DNA from: Paenibacillus xylanilyticus
Lineage (GTDB): Bacteria > Bacillota > Bacilli > Paenibacillales > Paenibacillaceae
Reading direction: 5' to 3'
Length of the DNA stretch: 64,000 bases
Assembly (NCBI RefSeq): GCF_013359935.1
Contig: NZ_JABMCB010000159.1
Span: forward strand, 1-64,000
Shown here: positions 52,008 through 61,348 of the stretch, one piece after another
How the letters are laid out: each line of letters begins with the position of its first letter
Position numbering within the stretch: the stretch's first letter is position 1
Notes under the pieces: generated by a model
Database searches by the model: none
What the model saw: the letters and a program-made list of their open reading frames with translations, nothing else
Told to the model about the DNA's origin: nothing
Program-made: the position numbers and the translations under genes

Positions 52008-52142
52008 ATGAACGAGGTGAAGAGAATTGCTGATGTAACAGCATTCTCAGGCGCCAAGGTGAAGCAGATGACACTCGATCTGGAGAAATGCCCGGTTTGC
52101 GGGGAGCTTATCTTAATGAAAAGAGGAATTGCACATGATTGA
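52008..52142 (+). CDS. possible 44-residue CPVCG zinc-ribbon-like peptide overlapping prfB
   Basis: ATG 52008 opens a frame of 44 residues (MNEVKRIADVTAFSGAKVKQ ... ) with LEKCPVCGELI near the end, like half of a zinc ribbon, and a basic tail. Its last 8 bases overlap the prfB start, as in coupled genes. There is no clear Shine-Dalgarno, because a palindrome occupies the region. It could be a leader peptide, a real small protein, or chance. Confidence 0.35.
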   Translation: MNEVKRIADVTAFSGAKVKQMTLDLEKCPVCGELILMKRGIAHD

Positions 52143-53248
52143 TCCAAGTGTGAAGCAGGACCTGCGTGAAATAGGCAAGAAACTAACAAACCTTAGGGGG
52201 TCTCTTTGACTTAGATCTCAAACAGGAAATGATTGAGAACTTTGAAGAGAAGATGTCGGCTCCCGATTTCTGGGACGATAATGAGAAGGCGCAATCGGTC
52301 ATTGCGGAGATGAACGCGGTTAAGGGATCTGTTGATCAATACGCGAAGCTGCAGCAAGATTATGACGATGCCTTGATGATGGTTGAACTGGCTGATGAAG
52401 AAGGCGACGAGGATCTGGCCGCCGAGGTTGGCAGCAGCGTCACAGCGATTGTAAGCAAGCTTGAGGAATTTGAACTTCAGCTCCTTCTAAATCAGCCGTA
52501 CGATAAAATGAACGCCATTCTCGAGCTTCACCCAGGTGCAGGCGGTACCGAGTCACAGGACTGGGGACAGATGCTTCTGCGGATGTACACCCGCTGGGCC
52601 GAGAAGCGAGGCTTCAAGGTGGAGGTTCTGGATTATCTGCCTGGTGATGAAGCAGGGATCAAGAGTGTCACGCTATCCATCAAGGGACATAATGCTTACG
52701 GTTACCTGAAAGCGGAGAAGGGTGTTCATCGATTGGTGCGGATCTCTCCTTTTGACTCTTCGGGCCGTAGACATACGTCCTTCGTATCCTGTGATGTTGT
52801 GCCAGAGATCGACGATACGATTGAAGTAGATATTCGGACAGAAGATCTCAAGATTGACACATATCGTGCGAGTGGTGCGGGTGGACAGCATATCAATACC
52901 ACCGACTCTGCCGTGCGGATTACACACATCCCTACAGGGGTCGTGGTAACGTGTCAGAACGAACGTTCACAGATCAAGAACCGTGAGCGTGCGATGACGA
53001 TGCTACGTTCCAAATTGTATGAACGTAAAATTGAAGAGCAAAAACAACAGCTGGATGAAATCCGAGGCGATCAGTCGGATATTTCATGGGGAAGCCAGAT
53101 TCGCTCCTATGTATTCCATCCCTATAGTATGGTAAAGGATCACCGTACGAGCGTAGAGACAGGAAATACAGGTGCAGTAATGGACGGCGACCTCGATGCA
53201 TTCATCGACGGTTATTTGCGCAGCCAGATTAAAGTGGAAACCGAGTAA
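52135..53248 (+). CDS. prfB: peptide chain release factor 2, with programmed +1 frameshift
   Basis: Starts at ATG 52135; the first frame reads 24 codons to TGA 52207-52209. The frameshift signal is textbook: internal Shine-Dalgarno AGGGGG (52195-52200), 3 bases, then CTT TGA C, where the ribosome slips +1 and continues (GAC TTA GAT CTC ...) to 53248. The product has about 370 residues with the SPF stop-recognition tripeptide ([16 protein letters not shown]) and the catalytic GGQ ([13 protein letters not shown]). It terminates at UGA and UAA; its own UGA makes expression self-regulating. Confidence 0.97.
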
Positions 53249-53256
53249 TCAAAGTT

Positions 53257-53312
53257 CCTGTATGGACCGGATACGTGTAGGCGTATGCTGGTGTATACAG
53301 GGGCTTTTTTTT
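53257..53312 (+). terminator. prfB terminator
   Basis: CCTGTAT (53257-53263) pairs with ATACAGG (53295-53301), with inner ATACG/CGTAT, followed by a T8 run. Confidence 0.75.
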
Positions 53313-53374
53313 GAGCCCAAATAGGGTAGAGAAATCAGCAACTTATCAGTCACATAAAAGGAGAGCACGATGAC

Positions 53375-54280
53375 ATGCAGCAGCAACAGCATTTAATTCC
53401 TAACCGCAAAAAGAGGGTAACCTCCCTCATCCCCCTGAACGGGCCTTGGAGAAACGTAGTGGATACCGTCTCCATTATTCTGGGTTCGTTTCTGATCGCG
53501 GTCGCCTTTAACTTATTTTTATTACCTAATCAGATTGCTTCAGGCGGGGTATCCGGGCTGTCTATTCTCGGAAAAGAGTGGCTGGGGCTAGAACCCGCAT
53601 ATACGCAGTGGGCCATTAACATTCCGCTTCTTATCGCAGGCTTTCTACTCATCGGTAAACAGTACGGCATCCGTTCGGTGCTAGGCAGTATTGTGCTGCC
53701 CCTGTTTGTTTATCTGACGAAAGACTGGGCTATTCCAACGACGAATCCATTGCTCGGATCCCTGTATGGAGGTATAGGTGTGGGTCTGGGGATTGGGATT
53801 GTATACCGGGGAAGAGGTTCAACCGGGGGGATGAGTATTCTCGCCAGAATCGTACAGAAATACAGTGGACTGAGTTACTCGCTTTGCGTAGTGATCATGG
53901 ATGCTACCGTCATTATTATGGCTGCTTTTGTATTGTCATTGGAACAGTCACTTTATGCACTGATTGGATTGTACGTTACCGGGAAAGTGATCGATGCCGT
54001 GGAAATGGGACTTGGCTACTCCAAGGTTGCATACATTATCTCCAATAAGACGGAGCCGATCACCAAAGTCATTCTTGCGGATCTGGATCGTGGATTAACG
54101 AAGCTGGAGGCAAAGGGTGGCTACACGGACGATCAGCGTACCGTATTGATGGTGGTCGTTGGACAAAATGAAGTGCCGAGACTGAAAGCACTGATCCGGT
54201 CCGTGGACCCGGGTGCTTTTGTCATTATCAGTAATGCGCACGAAGTGCTCGGTGAAGGTTTTAAACGAGAAGAGGTCTAA
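53375..54280 (+). CDS. YitT/DUF161-family membrane protein
   Basis: 301 residues: five or six membrane helices (residues ~25-205) with the family motifs LLPNQIASGGVSGLSIL and YRGRGSTGGMSILARIVQKY, then a cytoplasmic DUF2179 domain (AYIISNKTEPITKVILADLDRGLTKLEAKGGYTDDQRTVLMVVV). Transport substrate unknown. A member of this family (yvjA) lies near prfB in B. subtilis too. GGAG lies 14 bases before ATG 53375; a closer ATG at 53369 is out of frame and soon stops. Confidence 0.88.
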   Translation: MQQQQHLIPNRKKRVTSLIPLNGPWRNVVDTVSIILGSFLIAVAFNLFLLPNQIASGGVSGLSILGKEWLGLEPAYTQWAINIPLLIAGFLLIGKQYGIRSVLGSIVLPLFVYLTKDWAIPTTNPLLGSLYGGIGVGLGIGIVYRGRGSTGGMSILARIVQKYSGLSYSLCVVIMDATVIIMAAFVLSLEQSLYALIGLYVTGKVIDAVEMGLGYSKVAYIISNKTEPITKVILADLDRGLTKLEAKGGYTDDQRTVLMVVVGQNEVPRLKALIRSVDPGAFVIISNAHEVLGEGFKREEV

Positions 54281-54310
54281 TTACGTTTTTCTATGGGCCA
54301 CCTATGAATT

Positions 54311-54368
54311 AAAAAAAGCAGGGATATCCTTTCCAGCCAAATCTGGCGGAGGATGTCCCTGCTTTTTT
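54311..54368. terminator. bidirectional terminator between yitT-like gene and cls
   Basis: A7-GCAGGGA (54311-54324) pairs with TCCCTGC-T6 (54356-54368). It serves the convergent genes on both sides. Confidence 0.85.
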
Positions 54369-54399
54369 ATGAAGTTACAACTATTTGGATTTACCCTAA

Positions 54400-55848
54400 T
54401 TACAAAATCGGAGACAGCAAGCGGGAGATCGCTTCTTTGAAACGAATCTTCAAACTACGTTTGTTGTATTCCTCCTGCGTCATCTCTCGGGAAACCTTAA
54501 GGTCATGCTCGAACGTGTCGACCAGTGCCGTGGCAATTTCCTCATCATACATAAAGGCATTCACCTCAAAATTCAGGCGGAAGCTGCGGTAATCAATATT
54601 GGCGGTACCCACCGATGCGACCATGCTGTCAATGATAAGCGTTTTGGCATGAATAAAGCCATTATCGTATATAAATACTTTCACGCCGACTTTTAACAAC
54701 TCACCAATGTAAGACAGCGTAGCCCAGTATACGAAGGCGTGATCCGGTTTATTTGGAATCATGATACGCACATCTATACCTGACAGGCACGCGAGACGTA
54801 TGGCTTCGAATACACTGGCATCCGGGATAAAGTAAGGCGTCTGAATCATGATGGAATGTTTGGCTCCATTAATCATCTTCAAATAGCTGTTCTTGATATG
54901 TTCCGTCTCTGCATCCGGTCCGCTGGAGACAATCTGCATCGCTGTCGTACCTGTACCCTCAATATGCGGGAAATGCTCAGGGACATAAGGGGTATCATGC
55001 TGCTTGGAAGCTTCATTCCAGTCCAGCAGAAAACGGGTTTGGAGAGCATGAACCGCATTTCCCTGAATACGCAGATGGGTATCGCGCCAATAACCGAACT
55101 TGGAATTCAAACCGAGATACTCATCACCCACGTTAAAGCCGCCAGTATAACCCAGATTACCATCAATGATGACGATCTTGCGGTGGTTGCGGTAGTTCAT
55201 GCGCAGGTTAATCAGACTGAATTTGGATGGGAAAAAGATTTCAACCAAACCGCCTGCTTCGCGCAATTCTTTGAAAAAGCGTTTCGATACCCGCCGCGAT
55301 CCAAGCGCGTCGTAGAGCAGACGAACTTTGATGCCTTCCCGTGCTTTGCGGATCAGGGCATCGCGAATTTTTTTACCCAGCCGGTCACCTCGGTAAATGT
55401 AGTATTGCACGTGAACATGATCCTGAGCCGCTTCGATATCATCGAGCAACCGCTGGAATTTGTCCGTTCCATCCGTGATGATCTCTACCGCATTGTCTTC
55501 CGTCAGGAGAGCGCCGTTCTGCTTCAGGTTCATGTAGATCATGTCCTGACTGCTTTCGGTCGCTTGGTTGCGGAATGGTGTCCGATTGTCATGCAGCTGT
55601 TCCAACTGGGCCGCTATGCGTTCTTCCAAACCGAGTTTCTTTCTCTCTTTCCATTGGAACAGCCGGTAGCGGGTCAGATTCTGACCTGTTAGTAGATAAA
55701 GTACGAACCCAAGCACAGGAATAAAGTTCAAGACGAGCAGCCACGCCCAGGATGCGCTGGCATCCTTGCGTTCGAAGAACACGACTGCCGCAGCGAAGAT
55801 AATATTCAGGCCCAGGAGTACCATAAGTAAAATGGATTCGATATGCAC
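54400..55848 (-). CDS. cls: cardiolipin synthase
   Basis: 482 residues from GTG 55848 (GGGGG at 55855-55859). This start gives the usual length and the usual N-terminus: two membrane helices around FFERKDASASWAWLLVLNFIPVLGFVLYLLTGQ; the frame is open 119 codons further but that part is not family-like. Two HKD motifs, NHRKIVIIDGNLGYTGGFNVGDEY and HAKTLIIDSMVASVGTANIDYRS, show the phospholipase D fold. It joins two phosphatidylglycerols to cardiolipin. Single-gene unit. Confidence 0.93.
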   Translation of the reverse strand: MHIESILLMVLLGLNIIFAAAVVFFERKDASASWAWLLVLNFIPVLGFVLYLLTGQNLTRYRLFQWKERKKLGLEERIAAQLEQLHDNRTPFRNQATESSQDMIYMNLKQNGALLTEDNAVEIITDGTDKFQRLLDDIEAAQDHVHVQYYIYRGDRLGKKIRDALIRKAREGIKVRLLYDALGSRRVSKRFFKELREAGGLVEIFFPSKFSLINLRMNYRNHRKIVIIDGNLGYTGGFNVGDEYLGLNSKFGYWRDTHLRIQGNAVHALQTRFLLDWNEASKQHDTPYVPEHFPHIEGTGTTAMQIVSSGPDAETEHIKNSYLKMINGAKHSIMIQTPYFIPDASVFEAIRLACLSGIDVRIMIPNKPDHAFVYWATLSYIGELLKVGVKVFIYDNGFIHAKTLIIDSMVASVGTANIDYRSFRLNFEVNAFMYDEEIATALVDTFEHDLKVSREMTQEEYNKRSLKIRFKEAISRLLSPIL

Positions 55849-56048
55849 TGTAGTCCCCCATGTCTCATAATGACCATCGTGAACCCATTCATAAACCCTT
55901 CCTCGTGTAGAATTGTTATGAATAAGACCTTGGTATGTAATGTTTCCTATAAAACGTATTTTAGCAGAAGTATTCGGGTTCGTCCGCAGATATTGGAAAA
56001 GATAAGTTTGGAATTGCCAAGAATCCATGTGAAATTGATGGTAGAGTG

Positions 56049-56077
56049 TTGTATTTATATAACTAGAGTCGTATAAT
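56049..56077 (+). promoter_or_regulatory. sigma-A promoter of the arginine operon
   Basis: TTGTAT (56049-56054), 17 bases, TATAAT (56072-56077). AT-rich sequence just after (AATACACAAATATGCAT, 56078-56094) is loosely like an ArgR/AhrC box, but the match is too poor to call. Confidence 0.65.
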
Positions 56078-56180
56078 AATACACAAATATGCATAGAAGC
56101 GACGGAATTACCGTGTGAAGGCCGTTTGAAGGCATGAGCATCGTATAAGCAGCGCATACAACAGGATTGGGGGAGCGAGA

Positions 56181-57230
56181 GTGAGTAACAAATTAAAAGT
56201 GGCAATTGTCGGTTCCACCGGCTATGGCGGGGTGGAGCTGATTCGTTTTTTTCAGAACCATCCGCAGGTTGAAATCACTTCGGTGATCTCTTCATCCAGC
56301 AGCGGCGAGTCCATCGCAGATGGATTCCCGCATTTGACGGACGTGATTCACAGGCCACTGGATGGCGTAGTTCCAGCTGAGATTGCAGAGCGTGCAGATT
56401 TGGTATTCACAGCTACCCCATCCGGAGTAAGCGCCAAGCTTGTTCCCAGCCTGCTCGAAGCAGGACTTAAGGTGATTGACCTGTCTGGTGACTTCAGATT
56501 GAAGGATGGAGCGGTGTATGAAGAGTGGTATAAACACCCGGCTCCACCGAGTGAGTTGCTGGAACAAGCGGTATATGGCATGGCTGAGGTGTACGGAGAT
56601 AAAGTGAAGGGCAAAAACTTTATTTCCAATCCAGGCTGTTATCCGACAGCTACGCTTCTCGGACTTATTCCTGCGGTAGAAGCGGGATGGATTGATCCAT
56701 CCACCATTATTATTGATGCCAAATCGGGCGTATCGGGTGCAGGTCGGGGAACCCATCTGTCGTACCATTATGCAGAGATGAACGAGAACTTCAAAGCCTA
56801 TAAACTCAACAAACATCAGCATATACCTGAGATTGAGCAAGTGCTCGGCAACATTACCGGAAGTCCAGTAACGGTGACGTTTACAACGCACCTGGTGCCA
56901 ATGACACGTGGAATCATGAGTACGATGTATGCCAGCCTGGTGGGGGAACACAGTGACCGTGATTTGGTGGATCTGTATCGCAAGTATTACGAGAATCGAC
57001 CTTTCGTACGCGTACGTGAACCAGGAATCTGGCCTTCTACCAAAGAAGTGCAAGGATCGAATTATTGTGATATCGGATTTGCGGTTGATTCCAGAACAGG
57101 ACGTTTAACCATTATTTCAGTCATCGACAACCTGGTGAAGGGTGCTTCCGGGCAAGCGATTCAAAATATGAACCTGATGATGGGATGGGAGGAGAACCTC
57201 GGGCTGAACATGACGCCGGTATATCCGTAA
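56181..57230 (+). CDS. argC: N-acetyl-gamma-glutamyl-phosphate reductase
   Basis: 349 residues from GTG 56181 (GGGGGAGCGAGA upstream). NADP fold VAIVGSTGYGGVELIRFF and the catalytic Cys in FISNPGCYPTA, with the GxGRG-type SGVSGAGRGTH. It makes N-acetylglutamate semialdehyde, the third step of arginine synthesis. First gene of argC-J-B-D-F-G. Confidence 0.97.
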   Translation: MSNKLKVAIVGSTGYGGVELIRFFQNHPQVEITSVISSSSSGESIADGFPHLTDVIHRPLDGVVPAEIAERADLVFTATPSGVSAKLVPSLLEAGLKVIDLSGDFRLKDGAVYEEWYKHPAPPSELLEQAVYGMAEVYGDKVKGKNFISNPGCYPTATLLGLIPAVEAGWIDPSTIIIDAKSGVSGAGRGTHLSYHYAEMNENFKAYKLNKHQHIPEIEQVLGNITGSPVTVTFTTHLVPMTRGIMSTMYASLVGEHSDRDLVDLYRKYYENRPFVRVREPGIWPSTKEVQGSNYCDIGFAVDSRTGRLTIISVIDNLVKGASGQAIQNMNLMMGWEENLGLNMTPVYP

Positions 57231-57347
57231 GGAATGGCGATCGGAGGAGCGTGCAGACGCGAGTCCGGAACCATTGCGGGGATCATCGGATTCAGGATAA
57301 GCAGGCGGTCAATCGGCATGCAGCCGAACGCACACGGGGGATAACAT

Positions 57348-58586
57348 ATGGGAACAAATGTGAAGCAACAGGCTTACACCGTAGTGAAAAACGGAACGAT
57401 TGTAACCCCGCGCGGGTTCGCGGCTGGCGGACTTCATTGCGGGTTGAAAAAAACATCACGCAACGACATCGGAGCGATCCGTTGTGAAGTGCCAGCCACG
57501 GCAGCAGCCGTGTATACGACGAACGTCTTTCAAGCGGCGCCTTTGAAGGTAACCCGCGAGAGCTTGAGCAACGGACGCCTTCAGGCGGTCGTCGTAAACA
57601 GCGGTAACGCAAATGCTTGTACCGGACAGCAGGGCGAAAAAGATGCATATGCCATGCGTTCGGCCGCTGCACGTGAACTTGGCGTGGCTGAAGAGGACGT
57701 TGCTGTAGCATCGACAGGTGTGATCGGTGAGTTATTGAAAATGGATGCGGTACACTCGGGCATCAGCGCACTGCCGGCAAGTTTGGGCCAGGATGCAAAC
57801 GAAGCGGAGCAATTTTCCCAGGCGATCCTGACGACCGATTTGGTGAAAAAGGAAGCCTGCGTATCTGTCGTTGTAAACGGCAAGACGGTTACCATTGCTG
57901 GTGCGGCCAAGGGATCAGGCATGATTCATCCCAATATGGCAACCATGCTCGCTTTTATGACGAGTGATGCGGTCATTGGGGCAGAAGCGCTGCAGCGCCT
58001 GCTGCGTCAGGCGACCAACCATACATTTAACATGATTACCGTGGATGGAGATACCAGCACGAACGACATGCTCGTAGCGATGTCCAGTGGATTAGCGGGG
58101 AACGAGGAACTAACCGTGGAGCATCCGGACTGGGAAGCTTTTGCGGCAGGATTCACCTATGTGTGCGAAGTGCTGGCCAAAGCAATTGCACGTGATGGTG
58201 AAGGGGCAACGAAGCTGGTCGAGGTGCACGTTACGGGTGGGGTGAGTGATGAATCGGCGCAGGCGATTGCCAAAACGGTTATCGGCTCCAGCTTGGTGAA
58301 ATCAGCGATGTTTGGTGCTGACGCGAACTGGGGACGGATTATTGCAGCCGTAGGGCGTGCAGGACAGCCAGTGAATCCGGACACCGTTGATATTCGACTG
58401 GGAGACATCTCCGTACTTGCGCAGTCCCGTCCGGTGGCGTTTGACGAAGAAGCAGCTCTGGCATATCTGCAGACGGATACCGTTCGCATTGTGGTGGATC
58501 TGCACCACGGCGAAGGAACGGCTACAGCCTGGGGCTGTGACCTGACGTATGACTATGTACGAATCAATGCGGCATACCGCACTTAA
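57348..58586 (+). CDS. argJ: bifunctional ornithine acetyltransferase/N-acetylglutamate synthase
   Basis: 412 residues. The self-cleavage site is visible in AKGSGMIHPNMATMLAFMTSDA (cleavage before the nucleophile Thr of ATML), giving alpha and beta chains. ArgJ recycles the acetyl group between acetylornithine and glutamate. GGGGGG lies 7 bases before ATG 57348. The 117 bases after argC hold no gene. Confidence 0.97.
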   Translation: MGTNVKQQAYTVVKNGTIVTPRGFAAGGLHCGLKKTSRNDIGAIRCEVPATAAAVYTTNVFQAAPLKVTRESLSNGRLQAVVVNSGNANACTGQQGEKDAYAMRSAAARELGVAEEDVAVASTGVIGELLKMDAVHSGISALPASLGQDANEAEQFSQAILTTDLVKKEACVSVVVNGKTVTIAGAAKGSGMIHPNMATMLAFMTSDAVIGAEALQRLLRQATNHTFNMITVDGDTSTNDMLVAMSSGLAGNEELTVEHPDWEAFAAGFTYVCEVLAKAIARDGEGATKLVEVHVTGGVSDESAQAIAKTVIGSSLVKSAMFGADANWGRIIAAVGRAGQPVNPDTVDIRLGDISVLAQSRPVAFDEEAALAYLQTDTVRIVVDLHHGEGTATAWGCDLTYDYVRINAAYRT

Positions 58587-58595
58587 ATTAAATTC

Positions 58596-58745
58596 ATCAG
58601 TGGTAGTGAAGAAGACGGAATTGATTCTGTAGAAGCGAAGCGTTCGCCTTTGTCTCCGGGTTTTCCCCTCATTAAAGGGATTCCTAAAAACCTGGAGACA
58701 ACAGCGATCGGAAGAACGATCCGGATTTGGAACGGCCACACTGAT
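58596..58745 (+). repeat. structured dispersed repeat, copy D
   Basis: P1 ATCAGTG (58596-58602) / CACTGAT (58739-58745); P4 TTGTCTCCGGGTTTT (58650-58664) / AAAACCTGGAGACAA (58687-58701), 15 bp with one G-U; hairpin GCGAA-GCG-TTCGC. P4 differs from copies B and C at three positions, and each change is compensated on the other strand. It ends 30 bases before argB. Confidence 0.8.
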
Positions 58746-58775
58746 CCGAACGAAAACATGAAAGGAGTGCTCCTC

Positions 58776-59615
58776 ATGAATTCAACATTACAGAATGAGA
58801 GTGCCGGAGTGGAAAAAGGTGCGGAGAAGCAGACGTTTGTAATGAAATGCGGAGGCAGCACGCTTGCGGCATTGCCTGAATCCTTTTTTGCGGATTTGCG
58901 TGACCTGCAGTCCCAGGGAACTCAGCCAGTCATCGTGCATGGCGGAGGTCCGGCAATATCGGATAATCTGGCGAAGCTGGGCATTGAAACCGAGTTCGTA
59001 AATGGATTGCGCAAAACAACGGAACCCGTGCTGGATGTTGTGGAGATGGTACTGGCCGGAAGCATCAACAAACAGATCGTCCGTTTGATCCAAAGTGTTG
59101 GTGGACGTGCGCTGGGCTTGTCCGGTGTGGACGGTGGCCTGATCAAGGCCAAGCCTGCAGCAAATCATGCAGAGATCGGCTGGGTTGGCGATGTAACGGG
59201 TGTCCAAGCGGAAATTATTCAAGGCATTGTGAATATGGGGTATATGCCTGTAATCGCTCCGGTAGGCGTGGATGCTTCCGGACAACGGTATAACATCAAC
59301 GCAGATACAGCCGCAGGAGCGGTAGCTTCCCATCTCGGCGTGAGTCGGATGATTGTCGTGACCGATGTGCCTGGAATCATGAAAACCGTGAACGGCCAGA
59401 AAAAAGTGTTGCCATCCGTCTCCGTTCAGGAGATCGAGGACATGATCCAGACCGGCGAGATCTACGGCGGCATGATCCCGAAAGTACGCGCAGCCATTGC
59501 GTGTATTCATGGTAAAGTACGCGAAGTGATCATCGTAGACGGCAGCGAACCACAGATCCTGAGCCGCGTCCTGAATGGCGAAACAATCGGAACCCGAATT
59601 ATCCGCATGCAATAA
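58776..59615 (+). CDS. argB: acetylglutamate kinase
   Basis: 279 residues from ATG 58776 (AAAGGAG at 58761-58767). Amino-acid kinase fold: FVMKCGGSTLAALPESF, PVIVHGGGPAISDNLAKLGI, VNGLRKT and the nucleotide-binding DVPGIMK. It phosphorylates N-acetylglutamate and is usually the feedback point for arginine. The short N-terminal extension before residue 20 lacks the long helix of arginine-sensitive hexameric enzymes. Confidence 0.96.
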   Translation: MNSTLQNESAGVEKGAEKQTFVMKCGGSTLAALPESFFADLRDLQSQGTQPVIVHGGGPAISDNLAKLGIETEFVNGLRKTTEPVLDVVEMVLAGSINKQIVRLIQSVGGRALGLSGVDGGLIKAKPAANHAEIGWVGDVTGVQAEIIQGIVNMGYMPVIAPVGVDASGQRYNINADTAAGAVASHLGVSRMIVVTDVPGIMKTVNGQKKVLPSVSVQEIEDMIQTGEIYGGMIPKVRAAIACIHGKVREVIIVDGSEPQILSRVLNGETIGTRIIRMQ

Positions 59616-59661
59616 AAAGTGGATTCTAATAACAGACAGATTAATATTATGTACGGATTTA

Positions 59662-59848
59662 TATATAAGTAGATTTGAGCGTTACACGGAAACGAGAGTG
59701 CAGAACCAATCTGTAGAAGCGCAAGCGTTCGCGTTTATCCCCGGATTTTAACCTTTGAAAAAGGGAGTCAAAAAATCTGGGGATAACAGCGATCGGAAGA
59801 TGGTACTGCAATCGGAGTGGCCTCGTGTTAAGTAGGATTGCTTATATA
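59662..59848 (+). repeat. structured dispersed repeat, copy B
   Basis: Outer arms TATATAAG (59662-59669) / CTTATATA (59841-59848); P1 ACACG/CGTGT; P2 TGCAG-AACCAATCT (59699-59712) / AGATGGTACTGCA (59798-59810); hairpin GCGAACGC type; P4 TTATCCCCGGATTTT / AAAATCTGGGGATAA. It fills most of the argB-argD gap. Confidence 0.88.
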
Positions 59849-59893
59849 GGAGTACCAGTGTACTTACAAAAAGGAACAGGAGCGTGAAAGGTG

Positions 59894-61150
59894 ATGGCAA
59901 AAGGCATTGAACAGCCAGGTTCTGGCACAGCAGTAGCGGGAGCAGCAGTAACGGGTGCAGCGGCACAGACGGAGAGCTCTCTTTTCCAAACGTATGCGCG
60001 GTATCCAATCAGTCTGGTCAAGGGTAAAGGCAGCTGGTTGTGGGATGATCAGGGCAACCGTTATCTCGACTTCATGTGCGGACTCGCTGTAACGAGCCTT
60101 GGCCATGCACCGGAGAAAGTCGGAGCCAAGCTGAAAGCTCAGATTGATGAGCTATGGCATGTCTCCAACCTGTTCCAGATTCCGGGTCAGGAGAAAGCGG
60201 CCGCTTTGCTGACAGCCAATACGTGCGCTGATGCCGTGTTCTTCTGCAACAGTGGTGCGGAAGCCAATGAGGCAGCCATTAAGGTAGCCCGTCGTTATCA
60301 CCAGAAGGTGAAGGGGACAGACCGTTATGAAGTGATTACATTTGCCCAGTCCTTCCATGGACGGACACTTGCTACGCTAACAGCGACAGGGCAGGATAAG
60401 GTAAAAGAAGGATTTTTGCCACTGCCAGCCGGATTCGTGACGGTTCCCTTGCATGATACAGCAGCGCTGGAAGCGGCAATCGGTCCCAAGACAGCGGCAA
60501 TCATGCTGGAAATGGTTCAGGCCGAGGGTGGTGTATATCCGGTCGAACCGGAATTCGTCAAGCATGTACGGAAACTGTGTGACGAGCATGGCCTCTTGTT
60601 GATCGTGGACGAAGTACAGACCGGAATGGGACGTACAGGCAAACTGTTTGCCCATGAACACTATGGCATCGAGCCAGACGTTTTCACGGTAGCCAAAGGG
60701 ATTGGCAGCGGCTTCCCGGTAGGGGCGATGCTGGGTAAAGGTTTCCTGCGGGATGCATTTACGCCAGGCAGCCATGCAACGACATTCGGGGGTACGCCGC
60801 TAGCTTCTTCCGTGGTGATTGCCACGATTGAAACGATGCTGGAAGATCGCCTGCCTGAGCGCGCTGCTGAGATGGGTGATTATCTGATGAGCTCCCTGCG
60901 GAACCGTTTGACAGGCAATTCGTTTGTGAAGGAAGTTCGCGGATTGGGACTGCTGGTCGGAATCGAATGTGCAGAACCGGTGGGTGACATCGTACTGGCT
61001 GGACAGAAACGTGGCATCTTGTTCGTTAACGCAGGGCCGAATGTTATTCGTCTGCTTCCGAATCTGTATGTGAGCAAGGAAGAGATCGACGAGGCTGTAT
61101 CCCTGGTGGCGGCGCTGATTGAAGAGCACGTGGCAGCTAAGAAGGCCTAA
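59894..61150 (+). CDS. argD: acetylornithine aminotransferase
   Basis: 418 residues from ATG 59894 (GTG 59891 directly before is an alternative; AGGAG upstream). Class-III PLP aminotransferase: FFCNSGAEANEAAIKVARRY, SFHGRT, LLIVDEVQTGMGRTGKLFAHEHYG and the PLP Lys in TVAKGIGSGFPVGAM. An Ala/Gly-rich stretch of ~20 residues at the N-terminus (PGSGTAVAGAAVTGAAAQ) is unusual and probably disordered. Arginine pathway step four. Confidence 0.96.
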   Translation: MAKGIEQPGSGTAVAGAAVTGAAAQTESSLFQTYARYPISLVKGKGSWLWDDQGNRYLDFMCGLAVTSLGHAPEKVGAKLKAQIDELWHVSNLFQIPGQEKAAALLTANTCADAVFFCNSGAEANEAAIKVARRYHQKVKGTDRYEVITFAQSFHGRTLATLTATGQDKVKEGFLPLPAGFVTVPLHDTAALEAAIGPKTAAIMLEMVQAEGGVYPVEPEFVKHVRKLCDEHGLLLIVDEVQTGMGRTGKLFAHEHYGIEPDVFTVAKGIGSGFPVGAMLGKGFLRDAFTPGSHATTFGGTPLASSVVIATIETMLEDRLPERAAEMGDYLMSSLRNRLTGNSFVKEVRGLGLLVGIECAEPVGDIVLAGQKRGILFVNAGPNVIRLLPNLYVSKEEIDEAVSLVAALIEEHVAAKKA

Positions 61151-61348
61151 TACGTTCTGACAAATGAAAAACATGCTGCTCTTGGGGCCTTTTATGGCCC
61201 CGGGGCAGAACAAGATAATGAATCCCTGCAGCCGCGCGGAGAACCAACGGAAGATGGGGTTGAGCAATAGCCTGGTGAGCAGCGCTCCCGCTGCTCTCTT
61301 CTGCCCGAGCGGGTGCAGGGAACCGGAAATAAGGGGGACTACATTCAC
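61151..61348 (+). other. hairpin-rich gap between argD and argF
   Basis: 198 bases with several strong inverted repeats: GTTCTG ... CAGAAC closing a GGGGCC/GGCCCC-rich arm (about 61155-61210), CCCTGCA/TGCAGGG, and GAGCAGCG-CTCC-CGCTGCTC. It does not share the core of the dispersed repeat. It could process or protect the polycistronic mRNA; no gene. Confidence 0.5.

Noticed and set aside
56078..56094. ArgR/AhrC operator after the argC promoter
   Set aside because: AT-rich and loosely similar to the ARG box, but too many mismatches for a call without a scoring matrix.
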